Shown here piece after piece: positions 9,639 to 16,724 of a DNA stretch of 64,000 bases. The DNA comes from Leptobacterium_A meishanense (lineage in GTDB: Bacteria; Bacteroidota; Bacteroidia; Flavobacteriales; Flavobacteriaceae), in the NCBI RefSeq assembly GCF_037645805.1, contig NZ_JBBEXE010000001.1, positions 124,001-188,000 of the forward strand. The letters run 5' to 3'. The translations under genes and the position numbers were made by a program. Positions within the stretch are counted from its first letter, which is position 1. Each line of letters starts with the position of its first letter. The notes under the pieces were generated by a model, which was given only the letters and a program-made list of their open reading frames with translations, was not told the DNA's origin and did no database searches.

Positions 9639-9792
9639 TTGTTAAGACTAAGCAGTTTGTATGAAACTTAATGTCCTATAATAAGGCTGATTTTTTTATT
9701 ATCATATGAAGATATAAAGGTGGAGGTATTAGATCTTGTTCTTTATAATTAGTATATTTAGGATTGAATCAATTTATAAAAACCAATGCAGT

Positions 9793-10848
9793 ATGAATGT
9801 AAAAGAAGTCAAAGCTTATGGCACCGAATCGCCTGAAGCACTTATAGAGCAAATGAACATTAATCGTAGGGAAGTAACTCCAAAAGATGTTGAAATAGAC
9901 ATCCTTTACTGTGGCGTATGCCATTCCGATTTGCATTTTGCCCGGAACGATTGGGGCTTTAGTGTATATCCTGTAGTGCCGGGACATGAAATTGTAGGCA
10001 AGGTTATTAAAGTAGGGGAAGGGGTCACTAATTTTAAAGCCGGTGATATTGTTGCTGTGGGATGTTTGGTTGATTCATGTAGATCGTGCAATAACTGTAA
10101 AAATGATTTGGAGCAATACTGTCCGGAGTGGGTTGGTACATATGGAGGGCATGACACGCATTTAGATTCGCCTACATTTGGCGGTTATTCCGAAAGTATC
10201 GTAGTTGACGAACATTTTGTTTTAAATATCCCTGAGAACCTTGATCTTGCCGGTGTTGCACCAATACTCTGTGCAGGGATCACCACATGGTCGCCCTTAC
10301 GGCATTGGAATGTTGGAAAAGGCAGTAAAGTAGCAGTGGTAGGGCTTGGCGGATTGGGGCACATGGCAATAAAGCTGGCAGATGCATTGGGCGCAGAAGT
10401 AACGTTATTTTCAAGATCGCCTAATAAAAAACAAGATGCTCTGGACTTAGGAGCCGATCAGGTCATTATATCGACTGATGAAGAGCAAATGACCAGTGTC
10501 CAAAACCATTTTGATGTTATTATAGACACTGTGCCATATGCTCATGATATCAATCCATACATAGGAACCTTGAACACAAATGGTACTTTAGTGTTAGTAG
10601 GCTACCTAGGGCCTTTAGACCCTATGTTGAATTCAGTCCCTATGATCATGGGACGTAAAACTGTTGCGGGGTCTTTAATCGGTGGTATTGCAGAAACACA
10701 AGAGCTCTTGGATTTTTGTGGTAAGCACAACATCACATCGGAGATTGAGGTTATCAATATCCAGGACATCAATACTGCTTATGAACGGATGCTTAAAAGT
10801 GATGTACATTACCGGTTTGTAATTGATATGAACTCACTTAAAAGCTAA
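9793..10848 (+). CDS. Zinc-dependent NAD(P) alcohol dehydrogenase, YahK/cinnamyl-alcohol type
   Basis: A 351-residue medium-chain dehydrogenase. The start was placed at the ATG at 9793, because the longer frame depends on a TTG at 9736 and adds 19 residues with no family match. Catalytic zinc ligands are in CGVCHSDLHF and PGHEIVG. The structural zinc Cys cluster is in DSCRSCNNC, and the cofactor-binding loop is GLGGLGHMAIK followed by SRS, which suggests preference for NADPH. It reduces or oxidises aldehydes and alcohols. It is the last core gene before the accessory island. Confidence 0.9.
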   Translation: MNVKEVKAYGTESPEALIEQMNINRREVTPKDVEIDILYCGVCHSDLHFARNDWGFSVYPVVPGHEIVGKVIKVGEGVTNFKAGDIVAVGCLVDSCRSCNNCKNDLEQYCPEWVGTYGGHDTHLDSPTFGGYSESIVVDEHFVLNIPENLDLAGVAPILCAGITTWSPLRHWNVGKGSKVAVVGLGGLGHMAIKLADALGAEVTLFSRSPNKKQDALDLGADQVIISTDEEQMTSVQNHFDVIIDTVPYAHDINPYIGTLNTNGTLVLVGYLGPLDPMLNSVPMIMGRKTVAGSLIGGIAETQELLDFCGKHNITSEIEVINIQDINTAYERMLKSDVHYRFVIDMNSLKS

Positions 10849-10942
10849 AAGTTTACCTATTTAAATAGCAAAGGGGTGTTCTGTGTAATTTAATATTGTA
10901 TTTTACATAATATAAATTATAGAACAAATATTATAATATAAC

Positions 10943-11003
10943 AATTTGTGTACAGCTTGCTGTTTTGCATAATATCAGATATAACAACACGAAGTGTTTT
11001 ATA
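10943..11003. repeat. Left copy of 61-bp direct repeat bounding the hipBA/retron island
   Basis: These 61 bases (aatttgtgtacagcttgctg at the left end, cgaagtgttttata at the right end) are identical to 15679-15739, in the same orientation. Similarity continues imperfectly for about 30 bases to the left of both copies. The right end of this copy touches the stop codon of hipA. The repeat contains the small hairpin aacac-gaa-gtgtt. The pair encloses about 4.7 kb of accessory genes, so it may mark the ends of an inserted unit. Confidence 0.9.
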
Positions 11004-12260
11004 CTAGTCTCTAATTTGCTCAAATTTCTTTTGAATTCTATTAAGAGATTCTTTACTTACCCCACATTCTTTTGCGATATTAGGCCATTTCGATATAGCA
11101 TCTTGTACTTCTTCAATTATTTCAGATGGCTTACTAATACTAAACTCTTCGGCTAAAGTCAAAATGTTTTGTCTGCCAGGATTTGCACCTTCACCTGCTA
11201 CTCTTGTACTGTGTTCATCAATTGCCGTTGATGAATATGTCAAATCATAAGCTGGAGCTAAAGTCCAATTACCAGAATCATCCATTAACCATGAGAAATT
11301 TTTAGAATGATCATCTCTATTATGGCTGTAAATATTAAATGCAGCAAGACGTAACACTTTTTTACGAGCAGCAGCAGATTGTTCTAATATATAAGCAGTA
11401 TCGATAATATGACCATAATCTATACTACTTCTGCGAAAATTGTCATGAGTTAATCCAGCCATTGAATGCATATGAACTCTGTTATTACCAATTCTATCAA
11501 AGCGCTTAGTTCCAAATATTTGTAACCCTTTTTTGCTTTCAAGTAATTTACATTCACTCATTTCAATATTTGCAGCTAATGCCATTTTATAATAGGCATA
11601 TTCAATATTTGCTATATCTAAGGGATCTTCCGAGCTAGGAAACTTGATAATCCAATGTTCAAAATCTTCTGGAAGAATATTATAACCATGCATTAATTCA
11701 TCTGTTTTCAGGTTGTAACCAACATTCGCTTTAGGCCTTGCTCCTCCCGAAGAACCCCCTAAATGCATTAATTCTTCAATTACTTCTGCACTAGTTCCTT
11801 TATAAACTTCATCTATTACTGTTTTTAATCTGTCAATATTAATCTTATCACTAAAGTTTTCTTTATTTTTTATTGCAGGTCTATATATAAGTGCTCCCCT
11901 ACCTGTTTCACCAATATATGCCAATTGATCTAAGATATTTATATCATTCAATGATAGTCCTTCTTTCTCTAGAGCTCTATTTAATAATAACATTCCCCAT
12001 CCATCGGGTAATGAATCATCAAAAACCCCAAATATTCCATGAAAAGGATCTGGATTTGCAATTTGAATACTATTGTCAAATTCTAGTCTTATTGGTGATA
12101 AATTAAAGCCATGAGCTAAAAATTCATCATCATATTTGAAGTGAACCTTTCTATTGTCTAATATTAACTTTCCAACCGCTATTTCATTTCCAGAAAATTT
12201 AATTGAAACATTAATTCGTTTTCTGCGTTCTTCTCTTTTTTTAAGATTTGATTTCCTCAT
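11004..12260 (-). CDS. hipA: HipA-like Ser/Thr kinase toxin
   Basis: A 418-residue protein. Residues 16-125 are the HipA N-terminal subdomain; 160-400 are the kinase core. Key positions are visible: GGSSGGARPKA at 168-178, matching the loop carrying the regulatory phospho-serine of HipA; a Lys in HWIIKFP (206); the catalytic NRDDHSKNFS at 314-323; and PAYDLT at 336-341. E. coli HipA phosphorylates glutamyl-tRNA synthetase and causes growth arrest; the target here is unknown. The gene follows hipB by 8 bases, as in a type II toxin-antitoxin operon. All catalytic positions are intact, so it is probably active. Confidence 0.92.
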   Translation of the reverse strand: MRKSNLKKREERRKRINVSIKFSGNEIAVGKLILDNRKVHFKYDDEFLAHGFNLSPIRLEFDNSIQIANPDPFHGIFGVFDDSLPDGWGMLLLNRALEKEGLSLNDINILDQLAYIGETGRGALIYRPAIKNKENFSDKINIDRLKTVIDEVYKGTSAEVIEELMHLGGSSGGARPKANVGYNLKTDELMHGYNILPEDFEHWIIKFPSSEDPLDIANIEYAYYKMALAANIEMSECKLLESKKGLQIFGTKRFDRIGNNRVHMHSMAGLTHDNFRRSSIDYGHIIDTAYILEQSAAARKKVLRLAAFNIYSHNRDDHSKNFSWLMDDSGNWTLAPAYDLTYSSTAIDEHSTRVAGEGANPGRQNILTLAEEFSISKPSEIIEEVQDAISKWPNIAKECGVSKESLNRIQKKFEQIRD

Positions 12261-12268
12261 TAATATTG

Positions 12269-12559
12269 TTAAGATTCAAATAGTTGTTTTATTCTTTGAT
12301 TATCTTTTGGAGGAAGGAGAATATCTTCAAATTCAGAAAGCCTTTTTAAAGATTCAACAATTTTAAGAAGAGACTCAAGAGATATCTGACCAGTTGTTTC
12401 AAACCTCTTAATACTCCCATATGAAACATCTGATTTTTCAGATAATTCCTGTTGAGTCCACCCCTTTTCTTTTCTTAATGCTACAACGTTTTGTGCAATT
12501 AATAGAAGAATATCAGACGGTACTTTATTAATACTATACTTTCCCATAATAGATAACAT
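12269..12559 (-). CDS. hipB: HipB-like XRE-family antitoxin
   Basis: A small DNA-binding protein of 96 residues from the ATG at 12559; an ATG at 12547 (92 residues) is an alternative, and a longer frame to a TTG at 12583 is unlikely. The XRE helix-turn-helix is seen at GWTQQELSEKSDVSYGSIKR. The C-terminal tail (SLKRLSEFEDILLPP) is typical of HipB-like proteins. It should bind and neutralise HipA and repress the operon. An inverted repeat overlapping its start region is a likely operator. Confidence 0.85.
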   Translation of the reverse strand: MLSIMGKYSINKVPSDILLLIAQNVVALRKEKGWTQQELSEKSDVSYGSIKRFETTGQISLESLLKIVESLKRLSEFEDILLPPKDNQRIKQLFES

Positions 12560-12606
12560 ATTGTATAAATATACAAAAATCAAACCAAATGGACAATATA
12601 TTATCT
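12551..12606. promoter_or_regulatory. Candidate HipB operator (inverted repeat)
   Basis: agataacatattg at 12551-12563 and caatatattatct at 12594-12606 are inverted copies with one mismatch in 13 and about 30 bases between them. They straddle the start codon and upstream region of hipB. Paired inverted repeats bound by HipB are known for hipBA in E. coli; the assignment here is inference from position and symmetry. Confidence 0.55.
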
Positions 12607-12670
12607 ACTATATTTTATAATTATGTAAAATAAATTGATAATAAAAGAGAACAATAATTAGTAATAAACC

Positions 12671-12710
12671 TTTTGTCTTGATGCAAAAGAAACAAAAAAT
12701 CAAGACTGCA
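12671..12710. repeat. Dispersed flavobacterial intergenic repeat
   Basis: The block ttttgtcttgatgcaaaag followed by aatcaagac holds an 8-base inverted repeat (gtcttgat at 12675-12682, atcaagac at 12699-12706). A partial second copy occurs at 18167-18189. I recall this motif as recurrent between genes in Flavobacteriaceae genomes; that recollection cannot be verified here. Further right in the same 325-base gene-free gap (12584-12908) are the hairpins aaaggtct-tgt-agaccttt (12755-12773) and gccagctggc near 12774, and the small palindrome atcc-act-ggat near 12823. No gene is seen in the gap. Confidence 0.5.
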
Positions 12711-12753
12711 TATAATTTTGGAAACAGGAACGAACGTTAAGAAAAGGTCTTGT

Positions 12754-12774
12754 AGACCTTTTTAGTGAAGTTGC
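12754..12774 (-). terminator. Terminator downstream of the retron reverse transcriptase
   Basis: The arms aaaggtct and agaccttt with a three-base loop are flanked by A and T runs, so it can work in either direction. It lies about 135 bases beyond the RT stop codon, between the retron and hipB, and could end the retron transcript. Confidence 0.5.
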
Positions 12775-12908
12775 CAGCTGGCGCGAGGCGCTCGTTACTT
12801 TTATTTGTATCCAAATACAATCATCCACTGGATAATTGCATTTGTATAGCCTAAAATATGGTCGTTACACTCGCCTATTGTTTTAACCAAAATTTTATGA
12901 GGTCGTTT

Positions 12909-13955
12909 TTATAATTTTAAACCTTTTTTTAATTTAATTATTTTCTCAAAATAACCCCTTAATTCTTTATCATTAGGATTTATATAAAGTCCAAAGCCAA
13001 TTTGTCCAATTAAATGGTCTAAGTAATTTCTTTTATCCATTCCAATTCTTCCTATATGACTATCTAAACCAAATTTATTAATGTAATATAATATTTGTCT
13101 CAACTCTCGTCTTTTGTATTTTGTTAGCTGTGGCTTCTTATTAACTAATACGCCTGTAACTATTTGACGTTGACTATTCAGCATAAGTTTGGTCTTATTG
13201 TTGTTTAATTTAAATCCCTTGCGGGATAATAAATCTTCCACCATTACCTTTAATTCATTTTCATCAAAATCTCCTGAAAAAGTTAAGTCATCGGCATAAC
13301 GTGTATATCTTATGTTTCTTTCAATACAATATTCTCCGATTTCTTTATCAATATCTTTCATTATTAAGTTTGAAATATATGGACTTGTTGGTGCTCCTTG
13401 CGGCAGAACTTCTTTTAAACAACATAATTTTGAGAGATACTTAGATATTGTATCAGAATATCCAACATCTTTGAAAATATTATAGACCTTATCATAAGTT
13501 ATAGTTGAAAAAAAATCCTCTATATCAATTGAGTATACTTTTTTTTGATTTTTATGAAATTTTAGATTGTCTTTTAGGCCTTTATTTTTGATGTATGCTT
13601 TTGCATAGTTACTTGAATTTATTTTGTAGAGAATATTATATAAAATCCAATGCTGAATATTCTTAAGATTTGGAAGTGGCTCTTGAATTTTTCTGATACC
13701 ACCATTCTTTTTAGGAATTTTATAATAACGATAATATGCATCCGAATGTTTAGAAACAACGGCTGCTTGAATAATATAATCTCTTTTGAAGCCAGTGAGT
13801 TTACTTAAATGAGTTAGGTTGTATATTATTGGAACATTATTATTCCATAATTTTTCAGAGTAAATTAAACATTTTATTATATTCTTTTCAGAAAATCCTA
13901 AATTTTTGGCTCCTTCTCTAAATTCTTCCTTATATGTTTTAAAACTAAATATCAT
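12909..13955 (-). CDS. Retron-type reverse transcriptase
   Basis: A 348-residue reverse transcriptase starting at the ATG at 13955; an in-frame TTG at 13964 is less likely. The order of motifs is that of retron RTs: an N-L-K-F-H at 130-134 (variant of the retron NAxxH element), the first catalytic Asp in SIDIEDFF (142-149), QGAPTSP (186-192), the YADD box (220-223) and the retron-specific VTG at 266-268. No maturase, integrase or RNase H domain is attached. The enzyme should copy the adjacent structured RNA into branched multicopy single-stranded DNA. It is the last gene of the PRTase/winged-helix/RNA/RT module and has low GC content like its neighbours. Confidence 0.93.
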   Translation of the reverse strand: MIFSFKTYKEEFREGAKNLGFSEKNIIKCLIYSEKLWNNNVPIIYNLTHLSKLTGFKRDYIIQAAVVSKHSDAYYRYYKIPKKNGGIRKIQEPLPNLKNIQHWILYNILYKINSSNYAKAYIKNKGLKDNLKFHKNQKKVYSIDIEDFFSTITYDKVYNIFKDVGYSDTISKYLSKLCCLKEVLPQGAPTSPYISNLIMKDIDKEIGEYCIERNIRYTRYADDLTFSGDFDENELKVMVEDLLSRKGFKLNNNKTKLMLNSQRQIVTGVLVNKKPQLTKYKRRELRQILYYINKFGLDSHIGRIGMDKRNYLDHLIGQIGFGLYINPNDKELRGYFEKIIKLKKGLKL

Positions 13956-14113
13956 AAATCTCAAAAGGGGCTTTAAAGCCCCTGTATTTGGAAGGGCGAT
14001 TCAAGGGTTTGTGAGTCCTCGAACAAAGCTTTGAATCGCCAATGCTCTGAAAAATATATTCTCTATAATGATGGAGCGACTCGCTCATCGTTACAAATTT
14101 AGTCATTTACAAT
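13956..14113 (-). ncRNA. Candidate retron msr-msd non-coding RNA
   Basis: This gap between the small winged-helix gene and the RT is dense in structure on the minus strand. In order: a GC-rich hairpin gatgagcg-agt-cgctccatc (14072-14090) with one bulged base; a long hairpin with a perfect 10-bp outer stem ggcgattcaa/ttgaatcgcc (13995-14040) and an inner stem tttgt/acaaa; then the perfect 16-base palindrome ggggctttaaagcccc (13967-13982) followed by tttt, just before the RT start. Short hairpin, long hairpin, then RT is the expected order of msr and msd. A 7-base pairing, actaaat near 14100 with atttagt just inside the RT gene, could be the a1/a2 stem, but it is AT-rich and weak. The exact ends and the branching G are not determined. 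Confidence 0.62.
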
Positions 14114-14449
14114 TTAAAAGTCAAGCTCATCCTCTGATGGTATAAATATTTTATTATTTGCAATTAGCTCATCAATTTTGCTTGATATTTTAGGCAAAAC
14201 AATTTCTTCAAACCCATCATAATTTAACTGCTTACCAAGTTCTTTTTTTAATTCATCACCTTTTTCTGTTAATTTTAATTCATCATTTTCAAATTGAGCA
14301 TTACCTATTTCTATTTCATTTTTTATTAAACTTTTTATCTTTAAATAATCATACCCTATTTTATTTAAATCATCAATATTGCCGTCATTACCTATTATGG
14401 TTAACAACAAATGTTTTATTTCTACAGATAAATTATTTGATTCACTCAT
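14114..14449 (-). CDS. Small putative winged-helix protein of the retron module
   Basis: A 111-residue acidic protein. Residues 8-75 read as helix-helix-helix then a beta wing: VEIKHLLLTIIGNDGNIDDLNKIGYDYLKI..., ending in ENDELKLTEKGDELKKEL, which is the pattern of winged-helix domains. It starts inside the stop codon of the PRTase-like gene (4-base overlap), so the two are translationally coupled, and it is followed directly by the structured RNA. In type III retrons a winged-helix protein is paired with a phosphoribosyltransferase-like effector; by that analogy this protein would bind the msDNA or help control the effector. The fold is inferred from pattern only. Confidence 0.6.
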   Translation of the reverse strand: MSESNNLSVEIKHLLLTIIGNDGNIDDLNKIGYDYLKIKSLIKNEIEIGNAQFENDELKLTEKGDELKKELGKQLNYDGFEEIVLPKISSKIDELIANNKIFIPSEDELDF

Positions 14450-15396
14450 TTATTATAAATTTTTCTTCTTGGAAAAGGTGCAGGTATACTTTTTGTTTCA
14501 TGCCAAAACACAGGTAAAGTATTATTTGGACACTTATTCATTATAGAAATCAAGGCCTGAGACTCCTTATAACCCAAAGATAAATCTATTTGGCATCTCA
14601 ATGTATCTTCCATTATTTTGACCTTTGCTATATTTAGATCAACTTCCTCCTTTGAATTATAATAATCTGTAATTGCTCTTTCTTTTATTTGAGCTTGAAA
14701 TACTTTAGTGTTATGTTTTTTAAAAACGTTTTCAATTCCTTGTTTCAAGGATACTAATGACAAAATAATTGTATTTGATGAATCAAATTTTGAAGATTTA
14801 TAATAATGCTTTAAAATATTGTTTGCAGTATCTCCGGTACCGATAAAATCATCTACTAAAATTAATAAATCTTTTTTTTTGTTAAAAACAGATTTAAACC
14901 TGCTGTAATTTTGCGGGAATATAAATTTTGAACTATTACTTAAACCTCGGTATTCAGAATTTTCAATAATAGCTAAAATATTTTCGCCACTTTTATTTTT
15001 GGGTCTATCTACAGTTTTCTTAAAAAAAACAGCTTTTATATAATGCCATATATTCAATAATAAATTATTTCCCTTATTGCTTTTTATTAAACTTAATTCT
15101 GGTTCAACTAATGGTAATATATATATCTTTTTAGACTCGTTTAAGATTGATATATCAATACTTCTGTATGCTTCAAAAAACAACGAAGTAATTTCAATTA
15201 GATCAATCCTATCAAATCTTTCAGTAAGTTCCAGAAAAAGGCTTCGTGTATCTTCAGGCAGTCTTTTTAATCTATCAATATACTTATTGTACAATGATAG
15301 TTTCAGTTCTATATCCGGTTCCATTTCCCAGCCTTTATTTTCAAAGATTTGGTCTACCTTTAACGTATATGATGCCTTTAATTTATTTGCTGCCAT
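14446..15396 (-). CDS. Phosphoribosyltransferase-like retron effector
   Basis: A 316-residue protein. The PRPP-binding signature is VDDFIGTGDT at 181-190 preceded by hydrophobic residues, a good match to type I phosphoribosyltransferases. A second conserved block, GYKESQALISIMNKCPNN followed by PVFWHE, lies at 275-300. The N-terminal 90 residues are helical and unassigned. It is the first gene of the retron module, ahead of the winged-helix gene. In type III retrons such a protein is the presumed toxic effector, released or activated when phage disturb the RT-msDNA complex. The substrate is unknown; a ribosyl-transfer attack on nucleotides or a macromolecule is only a guess. Confidence 0.78.
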   Translation of the reverse strand: MAANKLKASYTLKVDQIFENKGWEMEPDIELKLSLYNKYIDRLKRLPEDTRSLFLELTERFDRIDLIEITSLFFEAYRSIDISILNESKKIYILPLVEPELSLIKSNKGNNLLLNIWHYIKAVFFKKTVDRPKNKSGENILAIIENSEYRGLSNSSKFIFPQNYSRFKSVFNKKKDLLILVDDFIGTGDTANNILKHYYKSSKFDSSNTIILSLVSLKQGIENVFKKHNTKVFQAQIKERAITDYYNSKEEVDLNIAKVKIMEDTLRCQIDLSLGYKESQALISIMNKCPNNTLPVFWHETKSIPAPFPRRKIYNK

Positions 15397-15678
15397 AAAA
15401 TTTATTAAAGCTAATCTATGTAAAATAATTTAAATTTAATCATTCCACACACATTCTACTTCCCTCCTGCCGTCGGTTCGTAAAAAGCGTGTTCCATTAA
15501 CTTTAGTAGAAGTAACTGTTAGGCTAAATTTTTTTTAGAAGCTTATCTGGTAAACTTTCGCTTTTATCCAAATCGAGTTTACGAGATTCATGAACTCAAA
15601 AATTTAAAATCATAATTTGTGAATAAAGCTCAAGTTACATAACGCGTGTACATTATAGGACAAATGTTATAATGTAGT
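15397..15678. other. Gene-free gap upstream of the retron operon
   Basis: Together with the right repeat and its flank, about 500 bases (15397-15896) hold no gene. It must contain the promoter of the minus-strand retron operon, but I find no clear TTTG/TAnnTTTG pair. Near its right end is a perfect 9-bp hairpin (tacattata / tataatgta) around 15649-15676, part of the imperfect extension of the direct repeat. Confidence 0.5.
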
Positions 15679-15739
15679 AATTTGTGTACAGCTTGCTGTT
15701 TTGCATAATATCAGATATAACAACACGAAGTGTTTTATA
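15679..15739. repeat. Right copy of 61-bp direct repeat bounding the island
   Basis: Identical over 61 bases to 10943-11003 and in the same orientation. To its right, up to about 15860, the DNA stays gene-free and contains the palindrome gtacac-tatg-gtgtac near 15812. The repeat lies 157 bases from the stop codon of the cold-shock-domain gene. Confidence 0.9.
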
Positions 15740-15896
15740 TCGATAGTAATTATGCAAAAAACTATTTGAAGAATTAAAACGCTAACACCATTCGTAGCTT
15801 GCATAAGGTACGTACACTATGGTGTACTACCCAATAGCTATTTTACGCTCTGGGTTTGTTTTATATTTATATATGTGTCCGTACAAATAATGTATT

Positions 15897-16355
15897 TTAT
15901 TCTTTAGGACTTTCAGTTTTAGTAACACGAACGGCATTCATTCCTTTTAATCCTTTTTCTAGTTCAAAGGTTACGCTGTCATTTTCTGTTACATCATTAA
16001 CAAAAGAGCTAATATGCGTAAAATATTTTTCTTGGGTTTCAGAGTCAATAATGAACCCATAACCTTTAGCAATATCAAAATAGCTCACTTTACCCCTACG
16101 CACCGGGTCAATTTCTTCTTTTATTTTTTTAGGGGTACTTATTTCTATACTATCAATATCTACAGCTATTTTAAGGTTTTTTTCTACAGGCTTATTGGTT
16201 AAGGCTCCAAATTGATCAACGTAAGCAAACGGAATTCCGGAATTTTCTTCTTTTGAGGCTTTACGTTCTTCTTTTTTCTTTCTTTTCTCTTTTTGCTTCT
16301 TTTCTCTTTTCTTTTCTCTTTCGATTTTACTAAATGATTTTTGTGATTTTGACAT
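15897..16355 (-). CDS. Cold-shock-domain protein with charged N-terminal extension
   Basis: A 152-residue protein. Residues 1-45 are almost all Lys, Glu and Arg and are probably disordered or form a single charged helix. Residues 88-150 are a cold-shock domain with the RNP1-like GKVSYFDIAKGYGFI and an RNP2-like position at KYFTHIS (canonical VFVH). It likely binds RNA or single-stranded DNA. The layout, charged arm plus CSD, is common in Flavobacteriaceae. It follows a second, minimal cold-shock gene on the same strand but is separated by a terminator, so it probably has its own promoter. Confidence 0.9.
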   Translation of the reverse strand: MSKSQKSFSKIEREKKREKKQKEKRKKKEERKASKEENSGIPFAYVDQFGALTNKPVEKNLKIAVDIDSIEISTPKKIKEEIDPVRRGKVSYFDIAKGYGFIIDSETQEKYFTHISSFVNDVTENDSVTFELEKGLKGMNAVRVTKTESPKE

Positions 16356-16419
16356 TTTTATTTACTACATTAATTATATTGTTTCTCTTAAGTTGCGCTT
16401 CCTTTGCTGATTTTTATAA

Positions 16420-16447
16420 AAAAAGCCATCCTAATTGATGGCTTTTT
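16420..16447 (-). terminator. Terminator of the small cold-shock gene
   Basis: The arms aaaaagccatc and gatggcttttt form an 11-bp stem with a 6-base loop, 17 bases past the stop codon of the csp gene. The A and T runs on both sides allow function on either strand. Confidence 0.85.
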
Positions 16448-16464
16448 CGTGTTATTTGAATTGC

Positions 16465-16656
16465 TTATGCTAATTGCACATTAATAGCACTCAGTCCTTT
16501 TTGACCTTTTTCGATGTCAAACTTAACTTTGTCGTTCTCGCGAATTTTATCAATGAGGTCATTTTTATGTACAAAGACATCTTCGCCTGAATCTGCCTGT
16601 GAAATAAAACCAAACCCTTTGACATTGTTAAAAAACTTTACGGTACCTTCTTTCAT
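16465..16656 (-). CDS. Cold-shock protein, CspA family
   Basis: A 63-residue single cold-shock domain starting at the ATG at 16656 (MKEGTVKFFNN). The longer frame to 16707 adds 17 residues not seen in the family. RNP1 is KGFGFI and RNP2 is DVFVHK. The protein melts RNA secondary structure at low temperature. It lies 68 bases after the desaturase stop, so it may be co-transcribed with it, or use an AT-rich leader of its own. Confidence 0.93.
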   Translation of the reverse strand: MKEGTVKFFNNVKGFGFISQADSGEDVFVHKNDLIDKIRENDKVKFDIEKGQKGLSAINVQLA

Positions 16657-16724
16657 GATTATTACTTTATTTTTATTTATTATGCTATTTATAAATTGTT
16701 TTATCATTATTTATATGTTTTAAA

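Noticed and set aside
9736..9792. Longer alcohol dehydrogenase reading from a TTG
   Set aside because: The extra 19 residues match nothing in the family and the ATG at 9793 gives the usual length.
10943..15739. Calling the island an integron cassette
   Set aside because: No integron integrase and no clear conserved attC R-boxes were found; the direct repeats alone do not establish it.
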